Shown: piece after piece, positions 15,817 through 22,188 of the stretch
Layout: every line of letters begins with the position of its first letter
How positions within the stretch are numbered: position 1 is the stretch's first letter
Assembly (NCBI GenBank): GCA_002401955.1
Contig: NVUQ01000019.1
Span: 1-51,637 of the forward strand
DNA length: 51,637 bases
Origin: Flavobacteriales bacterium
Lineage (GTDB): Bacteria; Bacteroidota; Bacteroidia; Flavobacteriales_E; Vicingaceae
Direction: 5' to 3'
Made by a program: the position numbers and the translations under genes
Notes under the pieces: generated by a model
The model's input: only the letters and a program-made list of their open reading frames with translations
What the model was told of the DNA's origin: nothing
The model's database searches: none

Positions 15817-16057
15817 TTATGAAACGATTTCGAAGGTCTGAAATTACATCTGTATGAGATCTACCCTTCCCATCATCTAATTGGGTTAAACCGAGTTTTA
15901 TCGCATCTTTTTGTTCAAAAGTCAAGTTATCCCAATCGCTTAAATTATTACTACCATTGATGTGATTTAATAGTAATCCGTAAGCTTCTATAAGGTTTGC
16001 CCCTTTTAATGAGTCAAGTTTTCGAAATAGGTCAATTTTTATTTCTGCTGGATTCAT
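15809..16057 (-). CDS. Antitoxin of the ParE/RelE pair
   Basis: This 82-residue, acidic, largely helical protein directly precedes and overlaps the toxin gene. IDLFRKLDSLKGANLIEAYGLLLNHI, followed by WDNLTFEQKDAIKLGLTQLDDGKG and SHTDVISDLRNRF, is the pattern of small Bacteroidota antitoxins of RelE/ParE pairs. No classical ribbon-helix-helix or HTH is evident. Function is inferred mainly from the context. Confidence 0.78.
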   Translation of the reverse strand: MNPAEIKIDLFRKLDSLKGANLIEAYGLLLNHINGSNNLSDWDNLTFEQKDAIKLGLTQLDDGKGRSHTDVISDLRNRFINE

Positions 16058-16104
16058 AATTATTGGTTTGATGTAAAGTTACGAAAGATTCTTATACCCT
16101 TGGT

Positions 16105-16345
16105 TCACTTTTCTTCGCTCTTTTTCTCGTTATCTTTTTCAGAATACGTAATCAAGTCAAAAAGTTCGTTAATGTAATTATGTTCTTCCCAAGTCTTTTC
16201 TTTTTTGAATTGATGAATCTGTACAATTTACCAAAACAGATAAACAGTTTTTCTTTTCATTCGTAGAGCTTTCTATTAAGCCAAAGGAGTAGTCGTTGTT
16301 TTTACCAATCTTAACATAATGAACTATAGTGCGTGTATCTGTTGC
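16105..16345 (-). pseudogene. Decayed 3' fragment of an unknown gene
   Basis: The 329-bp stretch 16058-16386 has no intact gene. The minus strand holds protein-like sequence in two frames: IVHYVKIGKNNDYSFGLIES continuing through CLSVLVNCTDSS, then, after a shift at a run of A residues, FKKEKTWEEHNYINELFDL to a TGA at 16105-16107. It reads as the C-terminal part of a gene whose 5' part was lost where repeat D copy 2 begins. The family is not recognised. Confidence 0.45.
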
Positions 16346-16460
16346 ACAACTTTGTTAATAAAGGTATTTAAAAATATTACATCGATTTAGGAAGTAAAAA
16401 ACAAACCTCCTTTAAAATCAATAGGAAAACACTTTTTTTGAGAATTATAGGGTTGTGAAA
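16341..16460 (-). repeat. Repeat family D copy 2
   Basis: This is the second copy of the 120-bp element at 14154-14276, with a few substitutions and indels. Its plus-strand ends are GTTGCACAAC and GTTGTGAAAT. It overlaps the 3' end of the TPR gene, so the last 20 or so residues of that protein are encoded by repeat DNA. Confidence 0.9.
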
Positions 16461-17376
16461 TGATTATGAGTGTTACCCTTTTTTTTTTTCTTTTTATTAT
16501 TAGCCATATTATTAAAAATACAAAAAGTAACCCAAGTAATAAACAAGTCCAAAATATGGCTACTATATTTTCTTTTAAAAAGCTAATAGTGTTTTCTCTT
16601 GTGTTCGCTTTGAATGCTAATTTCTCTAGTTTATTTAACCTAAGAATCATTAATTTGGAATCAAATCCATATTCCTTTGCTGCTGAATAGCTTTCTAAAG
16701 CAGCTTGAACATCTCTGGTCTGAGCTAAAATGTTCCCTAAGTCGAAATAGAGGTTTCCAACAATTTCATTTTTAGGTTTTACAAATGTTGTTCGTTCTCT
16801 CAGTTGATGCCATATGTGACTACTTAATTCTTCTAAATCATATTCGTTAGGATTTGAAGGTATTTTACTATTCCCAAATCCTAATCCAAGAATTGAGGTT
16901 TGAATGTCAAGAGATTCTGAAAGTTTATATTCTAAGATTTTAATATGGATCCATTCCGAGCCTTTATGAGAATCAGGATTAAGTTCTATTGATTTTTTAA
17001 TCCAAATTAGAGCAGAATCTGGTTTCCCGATTAGTTCGTAAATCGTTCCGAGATTTGAAGCTGTGGTGTAAAGGTTTGGAGATAATCGCTCTATTTCTTC
17101 GTATATGGTTTTAGCCTTTTGGTAATCCCCTAAGTATGTTAAAGCCGCAGCATAATCAGAATAGTATTCCAGTGAATCGGACCGTTTATAAGCAGCCAAT
17201 AATTCTTCTGATTTATGTTTGAGTTCGAGGCTGTCAATTTCTTTATTCCATACTTTTCCGCTTGATGGGTCAGTGTAAACCACTTCTCCTGTTAAAAGAG
17301 TTCTGTATTCATTTAAGCAAGCAAATGAACTTTCAATTGTAGCGAAATAAATCAGTATCAGGATTGTTTTTCTCAT
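16387..17376 (-). CDS. TPR protein with C-terminal membrane anchor
   Basis: This 329-residue protein has a signal peptide (MRKTILILIYFATIESSFAC). TPR units lie at about residues 70-165 (ALTYLGDYQKAKTIYEEI, NLGTIYELIGKPDSALIWI), with another at about 205-235 (NLYFDLGNILAQTRDVQAAL). A transmembrane segment follows near 272-293, then a Lys-rich stop-transfer. After a run of ten A residues the frame enters repeat D and adds a tail (SQPYNSQKKCFPIDFKG...). With one A fewer, the protein would end three codons later as KRKKKG-stop. The natural C-terminus may therefore be shorter. Function is unknown. Confidence 0.75.
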   Translation of the reverse strand: MRKTILILIYFATIESSFACLNEYRTLLTGEVVYTDPSSGKVWNKEIDSLELKHKSEELLAAYKRSDSLEYYSDYAAALTYLGDYQKAKTIYEEIERLSPNLYTTASNLGTIYELIGKPDSALIWIKKSIELNPDSHKGSEWIHIKILEYKLSESLDIQTSILGLGFGNSKIPSNPNEYDLEELSSHIWHQLRERTTFVKPKNEIVGNLYFDLGNILAQTRDVQAALESYSAAKEYGFDSKLMILRLNKLEKLAFKANTRENTISFLKENIVAIFWTCLLLGLLFVFLIIWLIIKRKKKRVTLIIISQPYNSQKKCFPIDFKGGLFFTS

Positions 17377-17392
17377 TCTATTTTATGAAGGG

Positions 17393-17474
17393 TAACAACA
17401 ACTCTATGTTTTCGTTTTGTCGAAACCAAATTTACAATAATCAGCCAATATAATGCAATATATAAATTGTTGCC
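17393..17474 (-). repeat. Cassette-boundary repeat, family C copy 3
   Basis: This 82-bp element lies between the TPR gene start and the VWA-LRR gene end. On the coding strand it begins GGCAACAATTTATATA and ends AACATAGAGTTGTTGTTACC, so its ends are imperfect inverted repeats. This copy has the size of a typical integron attC site. Confidence 0.82.
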
Positions 17475-17482
17475 ACACGTTA

Positions 17483-18583
17483 TTAATTTTCAATAGTTGT
17501 GTTTGGTAGTATTTTCTTTAAGTAATCAATGTAATCATTTGTGAAATTATTGCCAGAAAGTCTTAGCGTTTTTAATTTTCGTAGACGACTAATTTGCTTA
17601 GGTAATTCAGAAAGGGTATTGTCTGAAAGGTCTAAAATTTCAAGTTTTTTTAGTTCTCCAATTTTAGTTGGAATTTCCTCTATTGATTGAGAACTTAAGT
17701 CGAGAAAAATAACTCTTTTTTTAACACTTTCTGCTGAATCAAGATTCGTATAAATTCGATTCTCAAAATTCGATTCGGTATAAACTGATCTCAAATTATA
17801 GCAATCGGATGAACCAATTTTAAAGTCATAGCCTATTAAAGAGTTTATTACGCCTTTTTTATTTAATTCAACTTGTAAATTATGTATATCAAAATCCATA
17901 GTATGTAGGGAGCCTCCCGTTTCTTTTGCAATATGCAAATACTGCGGGTTTATTCCCTGCATATTATTGTAGCCGCAAATTATCACTCTAACGGGTTTGT
18001 CAATATATTTTAAAAGCTCCATGTCTCTAACGCAAGCATTATTATCAGCTATTAATATTATTTCGGAGTGCATTGGATATTTTTCCATTCCTTTTAAAAT
18101 ACCTTCAATATCATTTTCAGGACCATCACCACCTTCACCTTTTAACATAATAAGCTGATAAAGCTTAATTATTTTATCAATGTTGTCTGCTTTTTCAAAA
18201 TAAACCCCATCTGTTTCTCCTATCTTTTTTGATTTAGTTGGTTTTAAGTCTCCATCATTAAATAATGTAAAATATTCAAGTCCAGACGTTTCAAAGTTTA
18301 GTGAATGCCATAAAAGAGCCTGAGCACCATGTTGATACATACTACCGGTCCAATCTGCAACAATTAAGGCATTTTTCCATTTCCTATTTCGGTCAAAAAC
18401 TTTATATACAATAGTGTCATTATTGCTGCCGTAGGTTCTAATAAATTGGTTTATTATATCTATTTGATTTTTTAAAAAATCAGGTGAAAATTCAGATGCG
18501 ACTGTGTCCTTTAATAATTCTTCAAAATAGTCGATTATTATCTCCGTTTTCTCTTTAGGATTTCTGGCTTTTATATCTAACAA
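17483..18583 (-). CDS. VWA-like and LRR protein, 3' fragment of a frameshifted gene
   Basis: The 366-residue open frame begins only at a TTG codon. The same frame stays open, protein-like and without any ATG back to about 18785. It contains a von Willebrand A-like domain (ALIVADWTGSMYQHGAQALLW with Asp77/Thr79/Ser81 at the MIDAS position, GEGGDGPEND, IILIADNNACVRD, VIICGYNN). At about 290-366 there are two to three leucine-rich repeats (IFLDLSSQSIEEIPTKIGEL, LEILDLSDNTLSELP). The N-terminal part of this family seems to be encoded by the upstream fragment 18781-19185. An 8-bp insertion near 18780 explains the split. Confidence 0.7.
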   Translation of the reverse strand: MLDIKARNPKEKTEIIIDYFEELLKDTVASEFSPDFLKNQIDIINQFIRTYGSNNDTIVYKVFDRNRKWKNALIVADWTGSMYQHGAQALLWHSLNFETSGLEYFTLFNDGDLKPTKSKKIGETDGVYFEKADNIDKIIKLYQLIMLKGEGGDGPENDIEGILKGMEKYPMHSEIILIADNNACVRDMELLKYIDKPVRVIICGYNNMQGINPQYLHIAKETGGSLHTMDFDIHNLQVELNKKGVINSLIGYDFKIGSSDCYNLRSVYTESNFENRIYTNLDSAESVKKRVIFLDLSSQSIEEIPTKIGELKKLEILDLSDNTLSELPKQISRLRKLKTLRLSGNNFTNDYIDYLKKILPNTTIEN

Positions 18584-18780
18584 AATTTCTTCAGGCCAGT
18601 CGTTAAATGCTATAATGGTCTCAACAACTCCAGATGCATAGCTTCTGTCAAGAACTGTTATATTGGAAATCTTAGGAGCATCTATTTTTTCTTTTTTATA
18701 TTCAATAATTATTCCGTGAAATAATGAATCAACTTGTATGTCATTTTTACAATTAGTATGAAGAATAATGTTCCAATCAA

Positions 18781-19185
18781 TTAATCATTTAATAAAGGGT
18801 CTATTAGGAATAAGTTTTTTAATCGATTGAATAATAGTTTATGATTCATCGAATATCCATTTTTTCTAATCGGATATTTTGAGAAGATTATGCTTATCGA
18901 ATTTACTTCAACTTCTTCTTTTATGGATTTCCAAGAATCAGGATTTGAGTATTTAGAACTACGTAACCCATTTTTTAGAATTACTCTGTTATTTGTGTCA
19001 ATTTCGAAGTTTGGTGTTTCTGTTATTTTAAATGATGTTTCAACATCTGCACCATATTTTTTTACGTTGTTTAATATTTCATTAGAAAACTTTTCTTGAG
19101 CAAGAAGAGAGGTTGCAATTAGGAAACAACAAAAAGTAATAAGGGATTTTATTTTCTTCAATAATATTATGGTTAATGTTGGCAA
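18781..19185 (-). CDS. Exported N-terminal fragment of the frameshifted VWA-LRR gene
   Basis: This 134-residue frame has a Sec signal (KSLITFCCFLIATSLLAQ) and then an unremarkable mature region. It ends FLIDPLLND-stop. Removing eight bases after the GAT codon (TAATTGAT, an imperfect tandem copy) would fuse it in frame to WNIILHTNC and the VWA-LRR fragment downstream. The ATG at 19185 lies only 8 bp after the previous stop, within the sequence GCCAACATTAACC. A TTG at the KKIKSL codons would also give a signal peptide. It is probably not a separate gene. Confidence 0.6.
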   Translation of the reverse strand: MPTLTIILLKKIKSLITFCCFLIATSLLAQEKFSNEILNNVKKYGADVETSFKITETPNFEIDTNNRVILKNGLRSSKYSNPDSWKSIKEEVEVNSISIIFSKYPIRKNGYSMNHKLLFNRLKNLFLIDPLLND

Positions 19186-19193
19186 ATCGTTGT

Positions 19194-19787
19194 TTATTTT
19201 ACAGCAAATGCCTCAGTTACATTTGCATAGTTGTAATAATAAATCCCGCTCGAAAGATTTAGAGTGTCCCAGTTAACAAAGTCACTACAACCTTCCAGTA
19301 GTCTATCTCCATTTTCGTTATATATTTCAAATTTAGTTTTACTTGTAAAGGCAAAACTGTTTGATTTAAGCATACATAATGACTTAATTTCTCTTTTTAT
19401 TGGATAAGGAACCGATTTTGAATGCAACTTTTCAGGTCCTGCTGATTGAATCCGAATTCCATATAGTCCACAGGTGGTGTCAGCTTTGAAAGAGTAATTT
19501 TTTAATCCATTATTAGATACTGTACCAATGTTAAGCCATTTATTCCAACGAAATTCTTGTATTATGAAGTCGTTCATTGAGTCTGTCGATTTTAAAGACC
19601 AGCTAATTAATCCATCATTGTTTATGGTTACGGAATCGAAATATGAAGTGTCAGGATTGTCTTCTATCGTATGAATAGCAACTTCAGAAGTGTCTATATT
19701 GGAATTGGTGGTGTTTCCTGAAACCTCATTGTCTTGAGCACAGGAATAGAAAAAAATAATTATGCTAATAAGAATTAATCTATTCAT
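19194..19787 (-). CDS. Hypothetical lipoprotein
   Basis: The ATG at 19787 gives a 197-residue lipoprotein with a signal ending IIFFYSC; an in-frame ATG at 19805 lies inside the boundary motif. A polar linker is followed by beta-rich repeats (GLISWSLKSTDSMNDFIIQE, YSFKADTTCGLYGIRIQ). The C-terminal 50 residues (FEIYNENGDRLLEGCSDF..LNLSSGIYYYNY) resemble a T9SS-type sorting-domain fold. A lipoprotein would not need that signal, so this may be only fold similarity. The family is not recognised. It is the right-most member of the array, preceded by GTTGTTGGCAAACAT. Confidence 0.7.
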   Translation of the reverse strand: MNRLILISIIIFFYSCAQDNEVSGNTTNSNIDTSEVAIHTIEDNPDTSYFDSVTINNDGLISWSLKSTDSMNDFIIQEFRWNKWLNIGTVSNNGLKNYSFKADTTCGLYGIRIQSAGPEKLHSKSVPYPIKREIKSLCMLKSNSFAFTSKTKFEIYNENGDRLLEGCSDFVNWDTLNLSSGIYYYNYANVTEAFAVK

Positions 19788-19838
19788 TTTTATGTTTGCC
19801 AACAACCGAATAAGTACACCAGTTCACTTCTTTGGTTA

Positions 19839-20141
19839 TTATGTGTTTATGTTTTCAAATTCTCTAAACCATTTTTTATCAGCATAAAAAGTACCGAATG
19901 GAATTAACGAAGCTATAAAAGCACCAATGGTTTTAGTAATGTTCCATTTAAATTGAAGATGTACAATTAGAAGGTTTATTACATAAAGAACAAAAAGAAC
20001 CCCGTGTGCCATTCCAACAATCTTAACAAACTCAGGTTTGTTGTAGTAGTATTTTAAGGGCATAGCAATTCCTAAAAGAACCAAAAAAGAAACACCTTCT
20101 AAAAAGGCTAATAAACGCAGTATACTTAATGAGTTTTTCAT
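19839..20141 (-). CDS. DUF3817 membrane protein
   Basis: This 100-residue protein has three predicted membrane helices. The conserved DUF3817 pattern is present: LRLLAFLEGVSFLVLLGIAMPLKY at the start, VGMAHGVLFVLYV in the second helix, and IPFGTFYADKKW near the C-terminus. Function is unknown. It is the last gene of a minus-strand run after the O-methyltransferase, 14 bp downstream, and marks the return to ordinary chromosomal genes. Confidence 0.9.
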   Translation of the reverse strand: MKNSLSILRLLAFLEGVSFLVLLGIAMPLKYYYNKPEFVKIVGMAHGVLFVLYVINLLIVHLQFKWNITKTIGAFIASLIPFGTFYADKKWFREFENINT

Positions 20142-20155
20142 ACGGATAAATGTAA

Positions 20156-20797
20156 TTATTTTTTTCTAACAATCATTAGCCCATCTCTTATCGGAAACAG
20201 TACATTCTGTACCCTATCGTCATTGTTAACTTTTTCAGAATAATCAATTAAAGCGATAGTGTCAGGATCTAATTTTTCTTTTTCTTCAGTTACTTTTCCG
20301 CTCCACAAAACATTATCGGCAATAATATATCCGCCAGTGCTCACTTTATCAAAAACTAAATCGTAATAATTAGAATAATTGGTTTTGTCTGCGTCAATAA
20401 AAACAAGATCTATCGGTTCTGTTAATGTTGGAATAATATCAATAGCATTACCAATGTGATTAATAATAGTGTTTTTTAAATTTGATTTCTCAATGTAATC
20501 ATTTACCATAGTTTCTAATTCTTCATTAATATCTATGGTATGAATCTTTCCCCCTTTTTGCAATCCTTCCGCCATGCAAATTGCCGAATAACCAGTGTAA
20601 GTTCCAATTTCTAAAATATTTTTAGGGTTAATCATGTGCGAAAGCATGCTCAAAACCCTTCCTTGCAAGTGTCCAGATAACATCCTTGGGATTAGCACTT
20701 TTTCCCAGGTTTCGTGGTTGAGTTCTGCTAAAACAGAAGGTTCTTTTTCTGTGTTTTTCAGAATGAAATTTTCTAATTCTTCAGGTAAAAAATCCAT
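20156..20797 (-). CDS. Class I SAM-dependent O-methyltransferase (caffeoyl-CoA OMT-like)
   Basis: This 213-residue protein matches the O-methyltransferase family 3 fold. The SAM-binding motif is ILEIGTYTGYSAICMAEGL (about residues 60-78). The acidic loop IDINEEL, the catalytic/metal Asp in LVFIDADKTNY and the later YIIADNVLWSGKV are all present. Members methylate catechol-like hydroxyls with a divalent metal, and the substrate here is unknown. It follows the M16 peptidase gene after 11 bp and precedes DUF3817, so the three are probably co-transcribed. Confidence 0.93.
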   Translation of the reverse strand: MDFLPEELENFILKNTEKEPSVLAELNHETWEKVLIPRMLSGHLQGRVLSMLSHMINPKNILEIGTYTGYSAICMAEGLQKGGKIHTIDINEELETMVNDYIEKSNLKNTIINHIGNAIDIIPTLTEPIDLVFIDADKTNYSNYYDLVFDKVSTGGYIIADNVLWSGKVTEEKEKLDPDTIALIDYSEKVNNDDRVQNVLFPIRDGLMIVRKK

Positions 20798-20808
20798 AAT
20801 TTATTCTA

Positions 20809-22035
20809 TTAATTTGGCGAAAATGTTAAGCTACTTAATTGCTTAGTATCAAAAATTTCGTTGGCAATTTCTAGCAGTTTATCTTCTGTTAGTGCGTTTA
20901 TCTTACGATAAGTTTCTTTTAAATCATCAACTTTGTTGTAAAGCAACATGCTTTTACCCATCCCTAACATTACATTACAATTGTTTTCTTCCGATAAGGT
21001 AATTTGTCCTATTATTTGTTGCTTGGCTTTTTGTAGTTGTGATGAGGTGAGTTTTTTATCTCTTAATTTTTTAAGTTCTTTATGAACTAATTTGATGCTT
21101 TTTTCAATGTGTTTTTGATCCGTTCCTAAGTAAATGTAAAACAGTCCCATATCAGAAAAAGTGGTGTATGATGATTCTATATTGTAAGTAAAACCATACT
21201 TTTCTCTAATACCCATATTTAGCCTGCTATTCATTGCAGGCCCACCCAAAATATTGTTTAATAATATAAAACCATTCTTATGTTTGTGGTGAGATCCGTA
21301 AGCTATATTTCCAGTAATATAATGCGTTTGATAAATGTCTTTTTTTATCTCTTTCTGAATAGTTTTGTAGTTGGTAAAGGGATCCCTTTTTTTACTATTG
21401 GTTTTCTCTGGAATTTCGTTGAGGTATTTTTTGCACAATTTTTCAATCTTGCTAAAAGGAAAATCTCCAACAATGCTAAATATAATTTGGTTGGTGAGGT
21501 AGTTCTCTTTAATAAATTCTAAAATCTTGTTTCTGTTAATACGCTTAACGCTATCAACAGTGCCTAAAATGTTCATTCCTAAAGGGTGGTCTTTAAAAAT
21601 TAGCTCTTCAAAATCATCATAAATTTGTTCATAAGGATTGTCTTGGTAAGAATTGATTTCATCAATAATTACATCCTTCTCTTTTTTTAACTCATTTTCG
21701 GGGTAAGTAGAATTAAATAGTATATCGCTTAATAATTCTAATGCTCTTTCAAAATGAGGTTTAGTAAAAGAAGCGTAAATACTTGTTTTTTCTTTAGTTG
21801 TAAATGCATTTATTTCACCACCAACATTATCTATTCGATTTAAAACATGGTGAGCTTTTCGTTTGGATGTCCCTTTAAAAATAGCATGCTCAATAAAGTG
21901 AGTAATCCCATTTTCTTCAATATTTTCATCTCTAGAACCAGTTTTAACAATAAAACCACAGTGTGCGACTTCACTTTTTATAGGTTTGTGAATGATTCTA
22001 ATGCCGTTTTTAAGTTCTAAAAAATTGTACTCCAT
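20809..22035 (-). CDS. M16-family zinc metallopeptidase
   Basis: This 408-residue insulinase/pitrilysin-type protease has the inverted zinc motif HFIEH at residues 46-50 and the family's downstream Glu region (DVIIDEINSYQDNPYEQIYDDFEEL). No signal peptide is visible, so it is probably cytoplasmic. It has the two-lobed architecture of the processing-peptidase type, with the inactive C-terminal lobe GGPAMNSRLNMGIREKYG. It is the first gene of the minus-strand run and is divergent from the PD40 gene. Confidence 0.93.
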   Translation of the reverse strand: MEYNFLELKNGIRIIHKPIKSEVAHCGFIVKTGSRDENIEENGITHFIEHAIFKGTSKRKAHHVLNRIDNVGGEINAFTTKEKTSIYASFTKPHFERALELLSDILFNSTYPENELKKEKDVIIDEINSYQDNPYEQIYDDFEELIFKDHPLGMNILGTVDSVKRINRNKILEFIKENYLTNQIIFSIVGDFPFSKIEKLCKKYLNEIPEKTNSKKRDPFTNYKTIQKEIKKDIYQTHYITGNIAYGSHHKHKNGFILLNNILGGPAMNSRLNMGIREKYGFTYNIESSYTTFSDMGLFYIYLGTDQKHIEKSIKLVHKELKKLRDKKLTSSQLQKAKQQIIGQITLSEENNCNVMLGMGKSMLLYNKVDDLKETYRKINALTEDKLLEIANEIFDTKQLSSLTFSPN

Positions 22036-22090
22036 CCCCTGTTATTAAACAAAATTTCGGCAAATATAGGTTACTAAAATCAAAGAGAGT

Positions 22091-22130
22091 GTTAATAACT
22101 AAGTTAATAACCTTAAATTATGTTAATAAC
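22091..22130. promoter_or_regulatory. Three GTTAATAAC repeats in a divergent intergenic region
   Basis: GTTAATAAC occurs at 22091-22099, 22103-22111 and 22122-22130, between the divergent M16 peptidase and PD40 genes. Each 9-mer is palindromic around its central base. Three copies within 40 bp suggest a binding site for an unidentified regulator, although AT-rich intergenic DNA makes chance copies easier. Confidence 0.4.
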
Positions 22131-22188
22131 TCAGCATGCTTATTTCCTATATTTTAGCTTCGATTTAATCTATAAATCTGATTATAAA

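Noticed and set aside
19194-19787. T9SS cargo protein
   Set aside because: The C-terminus resembles a sorting-domain fold, but the protein has a lipobox and no typical NPxxxxL-type or KKIIIK-like signal.
5257-19838. Canonical class-type integron
   Set aside because: No IntI-like integrase is encoded in the window, and most element ends do not fit RYYYAAC/GTTRRRY; only GCCCAAC at C2 matches one side.
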